DNA from: Heliocidaris erythrogramma
Lineage: Eukaryota > Echinodermata > Echinoidea > Camarodonta > Echinometridae
Direction: 5' to 3'
Assembly: GCA_025617745.1 (NCBI GenBank)
Contig: CM046858.1
Location: forward strand, 46,333,697 to 46,397,696
Length of the DNA stretch: 64,000 bases
This document shows, in pieces, positions 32,818 through 45,369 of the stretch. Under the pieces are notes generated by a model that was not told the origin of the DNA, did not search any database, and saw only the letters and a program-made list of their open reading frames with translations. The first letter of the stretch is position 1; every line of letters starts with the position of its first letter. Position numbers and translations under genes: made by a program.

Positions 32818-33867
32818 ATATTATTTTTATTGTTAAATGGTTGTTACATCTGAAAGTGATAATCATTAATTCCAATCACAGTCATTTTCGTCGACGGTAC
32901 TCACGGTTTAAGTAACTTTGATATTGAAGTAAAATATATAGCCATCGAAAAAATCATTAGACCGAGAAAGGTTACTGGTAATGTTATTAATGTGGTATAA
33001 GAAAGAAACAAGGCACCTCATTATAAACGCTGCCGTTGCTGTTATATGTAATTCACTCCAGGAAGTATAAAGAATATAATATATAAAATATTATTTTTCT
33101 AACAGGGATTCGGTAACTTTGTGGAGGCTCGATTTAATAAATTGTTGAATTTTGATATATGTTTTGTATAATGATGTTTAGAAGGATTATAAATAACCAG
33201 GCATAGAAAGGTTTTCAAATATATAATGTTATTATTAAAATATCTATGACTGAATACTCCCATTTACGAAAGCATATGGCCATACGCTTTAGTCTTACAC
33301 TGAGTCTATGAGGGAAAATGAGTATTGCATTTCCGGTCACTTGCGTATGTTTTCTTTTGTGGAGGATATGATGATTTTGAAGTGCTTTTCCCTCCTGGGC
33401 TTCATTTTTACACCATATTACATACACTGATAGCATGTAAGGCCAGGCAGCTTAGATTTTATCAAGCCTTTACAAAGTTACCGAATCACTTTCAATATAA
33501 TTATGCGTAATATGATATACACGTAGGAGCTTATGGTCTCATTATGTTTTCAGGGCTGCATACTTTCGTATGCTATAAAACGTAAAGAGATAGTGCAGTA
33601 AAAATAGCTTGAGTGTAGAAACAAATCAAATTATTTACTGTACAATAGAATGATTACGGCTTTATCTATATATTTCCAAATGCATCAAGAAATCGGTACA
33701 GCTGTATATCCCCGAATATACCCTTAACCCTCAGACAAAGTCCAAGCAGGTCTCTGATTTGGCGTGTCGAGGATCGACCATGGGATCGACAGAGCAGCAA
33801 AGCCGACGTGATTAAAGGCTAGTCTTAACCAGACTGATCCACCTATCCCCTCCATCCCCGATCCTTT
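32818..33867. other. No gene seen
   Basis: AT-rich, no recognisable repeat or coding frame. Confidence 0.4.
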
Positions 33868-34300
33868 AAAGGGGGTATCAAGTTGATTTGAATAAAATCA
33901 GAAAAATGAGAGAAACAAATTAGTGAAAGGTTGATTAAAATCCGATAAGAAATGAGAAAATTATGAATTTTTGAATTTATAATCAATCAAAGACAAATTG
34001 GCAACTGCGTGGCGTTTCTTGCGAGGTCCTCTCCCATTCGCCCCGCAGAATATATTTCATAAAAATATGTTCATTTCCTTAGTTGTTGATGAAGGAATAC
34101 ATAAGGTTTTGTATAAAACATATGTGCAATGATTATATTTATGGTGCACGTACGATGGAATATTTTATTTTGAGAAAATGAAGTTGGGGATCTCCAGCTA
34201 ACAAGGAATATGTTTAAAAAAAAACCTTTTATGTTGGATATTATTAATTCTCTTAAAGTGATAGCATGCATATGATGACAATGGTTGAAAGAAATAATCA
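33868..34300. mobile_element. Partial relative of the 21524-22035 element
   Basis: Starts with CTTTAAAGGGGGTATCAAGTT and carries the interior words TTTTTGAATTTATAATCA and CTTGCGAGGTCCTCTCCCAT, seen in diverged form near 21615-21680. I could not place a right end. Confidence 0.45.
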
Positions 34301-34435
34301 TGGAAAATTATTTTTTACATAATTACTATAGATCATCGTGTTTTGATACATGGAGAAAAATGTGTAGGTGTATGTGCGATTCATTTGTGTGTTGTTTGTC
34401 AGTTTGTGTCAGTCTGTGCCCCATTTGCCTTCAAC

Positions 34436-35094
34436 TTAAAGGTCCGCTGCAACCCAAATGCAAGTTGATTTATATTGGTGTGCAGGGATGCATACAACTC
34501 ATAATTTGTTATATAAACATCTAAATATGTTTCATAGATTTTTAAATATATTTTGAAATCATTTTCTCAAACATGCTAAGCTCCACCCTGAAAATATGCT
34601 CCAGATCTAATTCCTATAGTAACATAATCTGTCAATCATTAGTGAGCTAAGGAGAGTCAGTGGTATGTAGCTGTGCCAGATATGACCATCTGTTCTAATA
34701 GACAATACAATGCCTACATAGTAGTTGCTATGTCAGACATGCTGTAGCATCACCAGGAAAAGAATGGTAATGAGGAGGTATTGTTTGAAAGCATGCAATT
34801 CTACTGTGAGCATGTGCTGAGCTGGGGAAGTTACATTCCACTGTCTATTGTAGAATGTTCGTGTAGCTGACTGATGATTGACAGATGATCTGATGATGTC
34901 ATTGCAGGAATGAGATCTGGACCTATTTTATTCGGTGGAGCTTAAGAGGTTGGAAAATATATTTCAAAAAACATTTAAAAATCAATGAAACGTACCTAGA
35001 TGTTTGAATAACAAAATATTAATTGTATGCATCCCTGCACATCAACAGCAAAAAAACTTGAATTTGGGTTGCGTTTGGTTGCAGGGGCCCTTTA
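34436..35094. mobile_element. ~660-bp element with TTAAAGG ends
   Basis: Left AAAGGTCCGCTGCAACCC and right GGTTGCAGGGGCCCTTTAA, followed inward by further matching arms (TGCAGGGATGCATACAA against TTGTATGCATCCCTGCA; ATAAACATCTA against TAGATGTTTGA). No coding capacity. Confidence 0.75.
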
Positions 35095-36013
35095 ACTTTG
35101 ATATGTGCAGCTCTATTCCGCCTGACTTCTTGTAGGAAAAGGTTTCTGGGCTATCATCGGACGTTCTTTTATCTCGTTGTCTCGTCCACATGTATGCGCA
35201 TCTCATGACATTTACGAGGGGGCCACTGATAATATAGAACAGCGCCACTCTCCCTATCCACCATCGTTGGCACGAGTCATTCAATTGCTCGCAATGCCTG
35301 TCGGACAGTCGTATGTAAAATGGTGTAGTGACTGCCGTTTGAACATCCTTATACTAAATAAGAGTTATCGTCGACCGTAAAGCTGTAAAAGATAAAAAGA
35401 GTTCCGGATTCAAAGTCATATATTAATCGCTATGATGACGATTACACGATTGGTGTATCGAAAGGGAATTATGTGATTTAGCTGTGGTATTATTTCCACT
35501 GTTTCCAGCGGTAAGAACCCGGAATTTGTGGTCATTGTTGTCATAGCCTGTAATCATTTTCATTCTAGCAAAAAAAAAGCGCCCAAGTAAGATTCCTGAT
35601 TTACAGTTCTTTAGATGTTTCTGCTATATGAATTACAATGATATCCATCGATAGGTTAGGAAAATATTTTTTTATAAGCTTTGATTTAAATCGTGGCTGA
35701 ATTTTGTCTTAATATAAATATATCACAGTTTGATTCTCATCATAGTTTGATTCTCATCAATATAAATATATCACAGTTTGATTCTCATCATGTTTCGCTA
35801 AGCCTGGCAATGAACCCGAATATGTAATTTCTATAAATTATTAATACAAAAAGTATTTAAGAAACTTCAAACTTGATATTCGGGCAAAAGGCCCCCTCGC
35901 TAAAATGTACCCGTACGGCCATGGTCACTTTGGGCACATTTGAATTGGATTCTATTTTTTAAAAAGAAGTGAACACCATTTCCCTGTTGAAGCAGTCTGT
36001 ATATATAACGCTA
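35095..36013. other. No gene seen
   Basis: AT-rich. A short direct duplication TAAATATATCACAGTTTGAT occurs near 35713 and 35762. Confidence 0.4.
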
Positions 36014-36088
36014 AAGGCTACATTAGGTGGACAGTTTGTCTTATTTCTATGCTCAACTGTCCACCTAATGTACCCTTTAGTAATATAT

Positions 36089-36128
<40 letters not shown>

Positions 36129-36290
36129 GTATATATATATAAACACCTATCGGGTACATTAGGAGGACAGTTTTTGTTCTTTTTCTTTGTCCAACTGTCG
36201 ACTTAATGTACCAACTGTCGACCTAATGTAGGGGTCTCTATTATGACGAAATAAACTGTATTGTCAACTGTCGACCTAATGTACCCGTTA
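36014..36290. repeat. Cluster of CTACATTAGG / CCTAATGTA hairpin repeats
   Basis: GGCTACATTAGGTGGACAGT and AACTGTCCACCTAATGTACC form a hairpin at about 36016-36073. The same word recurs with CGACCTAATGTA or GAGGACAG variants four more times, around a (TA)n tract at 36093-36138. Confidence 0.7.
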
Positions 36291-36779
36291 GTCAAATAGT
36301 ATATATACTACTGTATATATACTATATATACTAATGTATATTTCTTTCACGAAATAAAGCACGGAGCAAATGTCCCCCCCCCCCCCCCGGAAAATTGATG
36401 TCGCGTCACTTTTTTTCACGGTATCTTATATATCACTTGCACACAGGGATGTAGTTAAAACAGTTTGATTAGGGGGAGAGGGTGATGTCAAAAGAAATCA
36501 TTTTCGTGCTTATTGAAAGAATACTTCAGAAATATTCCGAAAATGCATAAAAAAGGGACCTCAGGTACTCAAATGTGCGAAAAAACGATAATTCAAATTC
36601 TGCACACACTTTCAAATCGCCCTATGTATTCGGGCTAACAACCAGAAAAAAGGTACCAACAAGCCTTGAGAGAGAGAAAAAAACTCAAATTCTCTTAATT
36701 TTGCCATCAGAAGAGAAAAGTTCTCCAATACAATGGCACTGTCTATGGATCTGCCTAGCAAAGGAATGTGAGGGCGACA

Positions 36780-36780
<1 letters not shown>

Positions 36781-36812
<32 letters not shown>
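36781..36812. repeat. (GT)n microsatellite
   Basis: About 16 GT units, followed by GGGAGGGGGG. Confidence 0.95.
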
Positions 36813-36814
<2 letters not shown>

Positions 36815-37279
36815 AGGGGGGCGTTATACACCCTACGCCAATCCCGAAGCACCGCCCACGCACGCATGTATGCTGTTGAATGGGAGGGTGTGCGAAGCGA
36901 AATCTTTAGATGCGAACCATATAGCCTACTTGCGATCACATGCACGTGATATCTGCTCGTATACCATATCCTGTTTGCGTTTCAGTTTCCGTTTGGAAAA
37001 TCAACGTGTAATAATGTTCTTAATCATTCTTAGTTCCACTTTTGTATCTTCGACGGTGAGGATGACTAAATAGGAATTAATTCATATGGGATTTGACTAG
37101 GTAAGTATCGCTGTAGGCGTGAGGAATATTACAAGTGTACGCAGCCGTAGCTGTATTTCACTATACAAGCTTTCCAATTGTTACGACCTTCTTCAGGTTT
37201 TTAAAGTGAATAACACGATGTATACAAATGTAATTATACATTCTGGTCGAAAGATGTAATATTAATATTGTAATATAAT

Positions 37280-37618
37280 GTGACCAAAACCTTCTCCTGC
37301 ACTTCTACAAACATTATCTATTGCATAACTTGCATTTCTTGCAGAAAGTTGAACGTAGGGGAGACGAAACGGAGACTGGCTGATCGAGTGACGGAGCATC
37401 TTCGTTCGATTCGCCTCAACACTAGTGGTCTCCCTGTTGCCCAACACTTCAATCTTGCTAATGACACGATCAACGATCTGAAAGTTTGTGTCCTTAAGCA
37501 GTGCTGGGTAACAGATGAGGAAAGGAAGATCCTGGAGCAAAGGATCATCTTTCAGCTTGGCACGCTCCAACCTCATGGTATCAATGCCAGTTTCCGTTCA
37601 TTTCCTTCTTCGTAATTT
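37280..37618 (+). pseudogene. Second Penelope-like GIY-YIG endonuclease fragment
   Basis: An open frame with IIYCITCISCRKLNVGET, RRLADRVTEHLRSIR and, at the end, EERKILEQRIIFQLGTL and PHGINASF before a stop. This fits the GIY-YIG domain at the C-terminus of a Penelope-like element. The second motif reads LNVGET instead of YIGET, losing the YIG tyrosine. Only this 3' part is present. A tail-like stretch in opposite orientation (CTGAAGAAGGTCGTAACAAT on the minus strand near 37180) lies just upstream, again suggesting an inverted terminal repeat. Confidence 0.7.
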
Positions 37619-37619
37619 T

Positions 37620-37679
37620 GTAATGCTTCTTTCTTTCTCCTTCCTTTTTGTACTTTGCTTTTGTTCTCTTCCCTTTGTT

Positions 37680-37714
<35 letters not shown>

Positions 37715-37815
37715 CTTCTTTCGTTTTTTTTCTTCTCTCCCCTCTATTTTCATTTTTTTTCTTTCTTTCTTCTTCTTCTTTTTCTTTTCTCCTTTTTGTC
37801 GTCCTTTTCTGTTTT
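37620..37815. repeat. Polypyrimidine tract
   Basis: About 195 bases of almost only T and C, including (CT)n at 37685-37712. The apparent Ser/Phe/Leu-rich frames over it are composition artefacts. Confidence 0.85.
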
Positions 37816-38335
37816 CTAATTATTTACCGGAGGAGGGGGGGGGGGGGGGGGGGGCGCTGCCAGGCAAAATGTACATTCTGATCTTCTCCAAAACACATGA
37901 TCGGAATTCAACCAAACTTGGTAGGAATCATCCTTAGGGGTAGGGGATCGAAAGTTGCTAAAATGGTACATGTGGCCCCCAGGGGGGCCCAGGGGGAGGG
38001 CCCCCAAGTGTAAAAGCTATGTAAATTTGAAACATCTTCTTCTCCAGAACCAGGAATAGCTCAGACTTGGTATTGTGTATGGAGATACCTCTATAGACGA
38101 AAAATGAAAGTTGTTCATGAATTTTTTCTGGGTGGCCCTATAGGGGGTCTGTGGGGGTAACATACTGGAGGGGGTGGGGGGGGGGGAATTATGTTCATTT
38201 TTAACATCATCTCATGTACATCCTCCTAGTTGTTTCAATTTCTAACATATATCCTGGTGGTGCTAGAGAGAACATGCACCCTATGTGAATTGATCCACCT
38301 CAGGTGAGCGTCGTGCCCCCTGGGGCTCTTGTTAG
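37816..38335 (+). repeat. Dispersed repeat with ACTTGGTAGGAATCAT and CAGGTGAGCG blocks
   Basis: Holds CAACCAAACTTGGTAGGAAT, GGCCCCCAGGGGGGCCCAGG and ends with TCAGGTGAGCG followed by CCCCTGGGGCTCTTGTTAG. Recalls high-copy noncoding repeats of marine invertebrates and has a layout similar to the AGGTCA repeat. Not coding. Confidence 0.5.
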
Positions 38336-38339
38336 TTTA

Positions 38340-39700
38340 AACTCATTTTCCGACGCAAATTCAAAGGCATTTCCCCCAGTTCTACTTGTAGGGTTCTGAG
38401 AGATGTTCCCTTTTTGCACCTGCACAAATTAATAGGGATTGGTATTGAATAGAGTTTAAAATGTTCTTTACGTTTGTTGATGCGGAGTCATAAGCTTCGC
38501 AGGCGTAGTCAATAAGGGAACGTATAATAGCTCTATAAACTTGTAAAATTTCTCGAACATTGTTACAAAATTGAGCATAAGCAATACATTTCAGTATATT
38601 TATTTTCTTCTTGCACCTCTGGACAACGTTGTCTATGTGCGGTTTCCAAGTTATTCTAAGGGATATCTGGAAGTGTTCTTCTCTATTCGAGCGGGAGAAC
38701 AGTACAGGGACTGTTTTCTCATGAGATATTTTTAAACCCCATGACAAGAACCATTCGTTCAGTACATTTCAATATTTCTGAAAATATGTGCTAGTTTCTC
38801 TTAGATCGCTTCCAGATTTCCAGATTACACAATCATCTGCATATAGCAAATTATGCACATTTGACGAGACAGGTATATCATGTAGCATTATATTGAACAA
38901 TTCCGGACTAAGGGTACTACCTTGCGGAAGACCGTTATTTGTTTCCATAGTACGAGAGAGTTGTCTTCCTATTCGTACCTGAAATGTACGCTGTCTTAAA
39001 AGATTGTGCAGATAGAGAAGTATATTACCTATGAGTCCAAGCCTACTTAATTTGACTAAAAGTCCATTTGTCCACATGAAATCAAATGCCTTCTCTAAGT
39101 CTAGTTTCCAAGTTCTTTTGTATTTAATTTACTAGGTGTACGATGTTATCTACAGTGCATCGTCCCTTTCGAAATCTGTATTGAGGATAACAAATCATGC
39201 TTTTCAAGAAAAAAATGTAGTCTTTCATAAAACATGATGTTAAAGCAATGGGACGATATGAAACTGTTTTCGTGGGGTCTTTATTTTGTTTTAAGATGGG
39301 AGTCAGTATAGAGTGTTTACACGGTGCCGGGATTTCCCCGGTTTCCCAAATTTGATTGATTAGAAGAAGCATCTTTTCTTTAGCAATTACTGGAAGGTTC
39401 TTATAAACTTGATAGCCTATGTTGTCCTCACCAGGGGCTGAAGCGTTTTTTTGTCTCTAAGACGCTTTCCAGTTCCTTCATTTTGAAGTTTTCATTAATT
39501 GCCAATTTCATATGTCCCGTTTCCTTTAAGGGGAGAGTATTGACTTCTTTGTCTATTTCTACATCTATTCTGTTGTTGGTTTTATTTTCCCCAGTAGAAA
39601 TAAAATTACTTGCGAATTCGTCTGCTTTCTCTTTATCGTCAGTTATGGTCTTATTACCAATCACCAAGACATATCCATATCCATATCATGTAGTCTTCAT
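38340..39700 (-). pseudogene. Jockey/CR1-group LINE reverse transcriptase remnant
   Basis: Read on the minus strand: 39667-39428 pre-RT region (KTITDDKEKADEFASNF), 39372-39124 with SILTPILKQNKDPTKTVSYR and PIALTS, 39077-38769 with NNGLPQGSTLSPELFNIMLH and the catalytic NLLYADDCVIW, then 38747-38382 with the thumb-like region. Frames shift at least twice, and endonuclease and 3' tail are missing. A dead, 5'- and 3'-incomplete copy; exact clade is uncertain. Confidence 0.8.
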
Positions 39701-39903
39701 CAAGATGAGCATGTATTTTCTTCAGAATTCATGCAAGATTTGGATAAATAACATACTCACATGTTGTAAATACTTCTTGGTAAAAAAAATGTAACGTTTT
39801 ACCCGACTTTTTTTATTCACTTCATTATTGTGACAAATATACGGCGCGTATACGGTGATTAATCATAAACAGAGCTGTGGATGTCCACGGGCTGCTTCTG
39901 CTA

Positions 39904-39951
<48 letters not shown>

Positions 39952-40318
39952 CCTTTCTAAATCCTAAATCGTAACAAAGCGGTTTATTTTGTCATAATAG
40001 AAATTCGACGGGAAGGCGAATTTGAACAAGCCGTGATAAAGGGAATTCGCCTGTACGGTGGATATATATATATATATATATATATGTGCTACTGGTCAAA
40101 AGTTTCGGTATACACCCTGGATTTTGGATGGGTTTTACTTAAATGTATATTCCTTGCATAATGAGCTTGTCTGTACCAACAAATTTGCTAAAGGTTTGAT
40201 TGTGTATTACATATTTTATATATGATATGTTATGAAATAATCAGGAGTGATTTACTTTCATTTTGCTTGGTTTTATACTCGCAATTTTTGCAATTTTAAA
40301 TGACATTCCTGTTCAAAA

Positions 40319-40623
40319 TATTAAAGGGATACGCCACCGGGCGGCCGTCGGGAAAGTCAGGATTACGTAAGCCCCGTTCACTTGTACACAAAGTTTGTGC
40401 GCCGAACGCGTCCGTTGGACTAAGTGGGATTACATTTCGACTGCACGAAGCCAACCGAATCTCGCACGAGCGCTCGAGCTCAGGTGGAGCGTACCTGTTT
40501 GTGCGGCGACCAGTCTATCCGAGGTTTGCGCCCCGAGGGGCAACGGCATGATCAGGTAACGATCACGGTGCCCTCTCGCGGCATTAAAGCGTCCACAATC
40601 TGCGGTTGAGTATCCCTTTAAAA
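40319..40623. mobile_element. GC-rich ~300-bp MITE, copy 1
   Basis: Ends TTAAAGGGATACGCC and GAGTATCCCTTTAA. Interior words TTGTGCGGCGACCAGTCTAT and GGTAACGATCACGGTGCCCT recur in the inverse copy at 47864-48165. Much GC-richer than its surroundings. Confidence 0.85.
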
Positions 40624-41064
40624 AACAAAGTATACATTGAATTTGTTTAAAGTAGCCATAGTTTTAGTTATTGACTTTCACGTGTAATATACTCCATTAA
40701 TGAATTTCAGAAAAAATATAATTTAAAATGTCCATTCAGTATTTTAGGGCAAATGTTCAGGGAGGTTATTTTAATAGACTTCCCTGTTCAATTCGTCCAA
40801 GACAAGCTGTCTAGTCTTAGTGCCCAGAGACAGAACATGCCAAGCAATTGGAATAATTTAACCTTGTTTTTATATTTCTTTCAATAACTCGTAGTATATT
40901 CATGCTACATAATATACAGGATAAATAGTTACAAAAATAATGTGATATAACATGAAATAAAAGCCTCAGGCGAATGATGGGAATATCATGGAAACAGAAT
41001 AAAACTAACGAAGAAATATTAAGCATGGCAGGGCGTAAACAACCTACCCTGACAAGTTAAGGAA

Positions 41065-41300
41065 AAAAAGGCAAAATACTTTGGTCACATCAATAGACAT
41101 CAAAGTCCCTTGAAAGATATGCTGGAAGGGAGAGTAGAAGGTACTAGACCAAGAGGGAAGCCGAGGACCAGCTGGGAAGAGAACATTAAGACCTGGAGTG
41201 GGAAAAACATTGTAAGAGTGCACTAGAATGGCACAGAATAGAGATGTGTGGAAAAATGTTGCGATCAACTTCCGAACCCGGAGAAGACAGATAGAGCAGC
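41065..41300 (+). pseudogene. LINE C-terminal fragment
   Basis: Codes for AKYFGHINRHQSPLKDMLEG, RVEGTRPRGKPRTSWEENIK and TWSGKN. The RYFGH...EG...RGRPR.SW pattern marks the end of many non-LTR retrotransposon polyproteins. A frameshift follows after about 50 residues. Confidence 0.7.
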
Positions 41301-41740
41301 AGTGAACTTAGTTTCTGTCCCTGAACCCTAAATAGCCTATGTCGGAAAAAAAAAGTGGCAGAGGCGTCCTTGGACTGTTACTGGATGGATATTTACAGTT
41401 AAGTACTAATGAAAGTAATCATGTGAACATGGTAAATATATCTCATTTACAAGGCTGTAACCAAAACAAGCTGTGGTAAATTTGGGGGATCTGTAATGTG
41501 CGAGTCCGTTTTGGACAAAAAATTGTGTTAAACCGCATGTATCATTTGGCTACTTATTTGATAGTTTAAATTTTTAAACCGAAACGATAAAAAATATACA
41601 TAAGTAGATTATCTTTATATATACATTTATAGTATCCAAAATTGGTTTTGAGAGTCTAGAGATGGTAATTTCACAGGAAATGAAAACTGAAACTTGTCAG
41701 AAAATCCAGGGTGTACCGAAACTTTTGACCAGCGCTGTAT

Positions 41741-43440
41741 AGAGAGCAAGAGAATAAGAGAGAGAGAGAGAGATAGGGGAGAGGGTAATAGCAAGATGAG
41801 GAGAGCAAAGGAGGATTGCGATTAAAATTTGGTTGAGACTATTTCGATGCGACCTGCAAACTTAATCTTTAGACCTAATATTATGTAATTCTAAATTTCC
41901 CATGTTTTCATCATCAGTGATTACTGTATCGTTTCTGTGCTTCACTGACGTACCTTGATACAAAGGCATATAAGGACGCCAAGCAAGCGAAGCGGTCGAG
42001 CAAAAACGACAGATCCACTATTTTATGTCCATGTTTAATTTGTCATTGAAATATGCTAGATGAATAAACCACTTCGCTTCCCAAATATTAGTCATTTTAA
42101 AATTCTCCCGGGGACCTGCCGTCGCCCACTTGCCTCATGGCTTCAAAAATCATATCGCGGGTCGTCGTTAAACTAGGCTGTAGCCATCAAACGTAATTCA
42201 ACAGCATAGTGCTACCTCTTGTGCTAAAGGAACTATTTGAGCATTTGATAAATAACATGGTACCGGTAATGTTTTCTTTTCCCAAATATATGACCTAACA
42301 CCACAAAACCAACAAAAAGTCGCCAGACATGCTCTTAGGTATTGGTCTGATTCTAAAAGAGGGCATTATTAGCAAGAAATCAATTTAAAGCTTAACAGAA
42401 TTTACTATTTCTAACCAACTAAACTAATGGATATCATGCAAGAGCTTATGGAACCTTTGGAGTCATTCAAGCACTCTCAATATGGGGGTATTTTGCAAGA
42501 GGACAAAAAGAGAACTGAGAATTCCAAAGGAATATCTTTGAGAGATCATCACATTTCTTAAAGATTTGCACGCATGTTAAGCCTGTCCAGGAGTCACGGT
42601 TTTACCCAAATCCGGCACAACTGAGTTTTTTCAGATGTCATTTTCAAAATGCTGCTGATGTGTAAAGCATGTACGGATGGATGCCATCAATGTATCATTT
42701 TATAGCATAATTCTTCTAGTTTATAGAAAATAGATAATTATTGTCATAGAGCACATAGTGTGGTCACAATCACCCTTTGTTTCGTTTTCTGGGACGCACG
42801 GTATATATAATACACACACATACTTATCTGTTTGTGCGTGTGTGTGTGGTGGAGGTGTATATGTGTGTTTGTATTATGCCTTTCGCCTTTTAGTGAAAGT
42901 TATTTCCACCAAGTTTTCATTTCATTTTTTAACATGCCATTCTGCCATTTTTATCAATTCAGAATACTGTAAATCAATTTCCTCTCCAAATGCAATGCAA
43001 TCACCACAATTCAAGTTGAGATTTTATGCAGGTACCGTTATTCATATACCAGTTCTAGGCAAATAAGGGGGAAATAAAATCTGAGTTTCCTCAATCCTTT
43101 CATATGGAAGAATATCATAATAGCTACAATGGCCTAAGTAAATAATTACTTACTAAGTGCTGTCATATTCCAAATACGACTAAAATTAACATCTTTGAAT
43201 TAATCAATGATTCCATATGTTTGTGTACTCCTGTATATCCTTATTTAGGCCAAATTCTTCTTATTGTTTGTGATTATCAGCAAGATTTTAGTCGACGTGT
43301 TAAAATTTTCATTATTCCGAAGCCTCATTGTTATCTATAATCCATCTATCTATCCATCTATAATATAATCTATTTACTTGCCTTCCCAAGTTTGCAATAA
43401 GTTGTAATTCCATTTAGTCTTGCCACTTGCTAGTTTTGTA
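41741..43440. other. No gene seen
   Basis: AT-rich. GAGAGA repeat at 41755-41775 and a CTGGGACGCACGGTATATA mariner-like end at 42790. Nothing else recognised. Confidence 0.4.
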
Positions 43441-44739
43441 CACTGCAAAAACCAGGGTGTTAAATTCAACACCATGGGTGTTAAAAGTTATTCTTTCCCG
43501 GTATCTATATCCTGCAACACCGAAAGATTAAAAGAACACCTAGTTTCGGATTAAATCAAAATTAACACCCAGAATGGTGTTGAATATTCAACACCAATGA
43601 TCAACACCACTGGTGTTATTTAAACACCAATATTGTACACCATCCATGGTATTAAAAATAATTTACACCAATAATTTACACCATAGCTGGTGTCAGATTA
43701 ACGCCATGTCCTATATCATCTTGGTGCACACACAGAAATGTTTTACAAAAATTATGTAAAAAATTATGTTAAATAGGAACTCCATAACTTTTTTGTAAAT
43801 TTTAGCTAACAATATATTCGACGATAATTATGTAAAATGTCATGTTAAATATAGGTACTTAAAATTCATGTGTAAATTTTACCTAACAAACAATTCTACA
43901 CATGTATTATGTGGTTGGGCAAATTCAGTTGCCCAATTGTTTCCTTTTTCCTCCAACCCAGGTAAAAAAAAAAATAAACCTGCTTGTTATGTCTTTCTGG
44001 GTCTTAACTTATTAATCCTAACCTATCCTACTTTAAGCTATCCTATCCTACATGTATATCTTAACCTATCCTATCCTAGTCCTATCCTATCCTGTTGGTA
44101 CAGTCTAGTGCAAGCTCTTATATACCCATTATAATTTTTTATGCATATGGTAAGAGTTATTAAAATCGGGCCACCCCAAACCATACGCTACTGAAAATTC
44201 ATGAATATTCATATAAGTGTTTCCCCCAATATTGAGGGAAAAATACGAAAATGCATTTTTTACAAAACCGTTTGCAAAACATTTTTACTTAATGACGACA
44301 AATTACATTGTGCATGTTAAATAAACTTAACGAAAAGGGCAATATTGTAAAAATCTTTATGAAGAAATATCTTACAGCGTTACTTTGCAAGATTTGTTCA
44401 GTCAGTTTTACATAACTGTGTATCAAAATCATGTTAATGTCAATTAACTTCGTTTCTCGTTCCTACCGGTCACGCGTCGAGAAAGTTTGGTGCATGCGCT
44501 GCTGCACTATGCTTAGACCAATCAGGAGCTAGCGATCCCGCGGTATTTCTGTTCATTTATTTTGCGCATGCGTGTTTTAAATAAATTACACCCGATGGTG
44601 TAATCAACCGAACTATTCCAACAGATTTGATTACGGAGCCATAACAATGATTCTCTGGGTGTTATAATAACACCATAAGAATACATTTAATTGTACACCA
44701 ACGTAGTGTTGAATATTTAACACCCTGGTTTTTGCAGTG
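43441..44739. mobile_element. 1.3-kb inverted-repeat element with GGTGT/ACACC subterminal motifs
   Basis: Starts CACTGCAAAAACCAGGGTGT and ends ACACCCTGGTTTTTGCAGTG, perfect inverted repeats of about 25 bp, with TA on each side (43439-43440, 44740-44741). ACACC or GGTGT words crowd both subterminal regions. A (TCCTA)n patch sits at 44020-44095. No transposase frame. Confidence 0.85.
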
Positions 44740-45006
44740 TATCACTTTTCATGTTTTATTCTGTAGTTTTGCTGTTTATTTGAATGCGTACTAACATCAA
44801 GCTGTGCTTCCGGGACCACGCCTCCTTCTGTGTCTTTATTATTCACGTTTCTTTGCATACATTGATAAAGGAAGCTCAAAAAGAAACGGAGTAAAAAGTC
44901 AACGAGATTGCAAAATTCACTACAACCGGTTTCTTGCTTTAAGCTACGCAACCATTATTCTCTCATTTTCATTTCTCACAATTATATATATTTCAATGTG
45001 GCACGA

Positions 45007-45356
45007 AAAAGAGACATGATAACGAAGCTTTTTCGACCTGCACTCATCAGGTTATCACGCAGGTATATAACAAATTACTTGAAATCAACTATATTATACT
45101 CAATGAACCCGGACGCAAAACAATCGCAAAGCTTGGACGAACTCCTTTTGTCTGCACAGAAGGGGTTCGTGCGATTGAATGTAGGCAGCTTCCAGAAAGC
45201 GTAAATGCGCTGCGCTCCTTGCCCGGGACATAATTGAGAATTGATCGTCGGTATAGCTTTGTGCGCAAGCTGGATTGTTCAGCAAATGGAGACCAATCGC
45301 TGAATCACATTTGGCTACCTTTGGTCTGACAAATACGCCTGTCAGATCAAACACGC
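45007..45356 (-). pseudogene. Third Penelope-like family, minus-oriented partial copy
   Basis: On the minus strand it codes for AKCDSAIGLHLLNNPACAQS and QFSIMSRARSAAHLRFLEAA, then EPLLCRQKEFVQALRLF, the same sequence as the plus-oriented copy at 45453-45839. It is followed by the shared tail with a hammerhead-like motif. The GIY-YIG motifs themselves are absent in this copy. Confidence 0.75.
45018..45056 (-). ncRNA. Hammerhead-like motif with palindromic stem III
   Basis: On the minus strand: GATAAC, core CTGATGA, nine bases GTGCAGGTC, GAAA, AAGCTT, C, GTTATC. GATAAC/GTTATC is a perfect 6-bp stem I and AAGCTT a self-complementary stem III. The core is canonical. Stem II is weak and one extra A follows GAA, so activity is doubtful. 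Confidence 0.5.
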
Positions 45357-45369
45357 AGTGTCACGTTAC

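Larger units (their letters stand above)
40083..41740. mobile_element. Tc1-like inverted-repeat element without transposase
   Basis: Both ends carry CTGGTCAAAAGTTTCGGTA and CACCCTGGATTTT in inverted orientation (about 40083-40124, 41700-41740) next to TA, typical of Tc1 elements. No transposase frame remains. It contains the GC-rich MITE at 40319-40623 and a LINE fragment at 41065-41300. Confidence 0.75.

Noticed and set aside
37160-37200. A third hammerhead-like motif (CTGAAGA ... GTAAC on the minus strand)
   Set aside because: GTAAC replaces GAAAC, and neither stem I nor stem III pairs.
37515-37937. Ser/Phe/Leu-rich membrane-like protein
   Set aside because: Composition artefact of the polypyrimidine tract.
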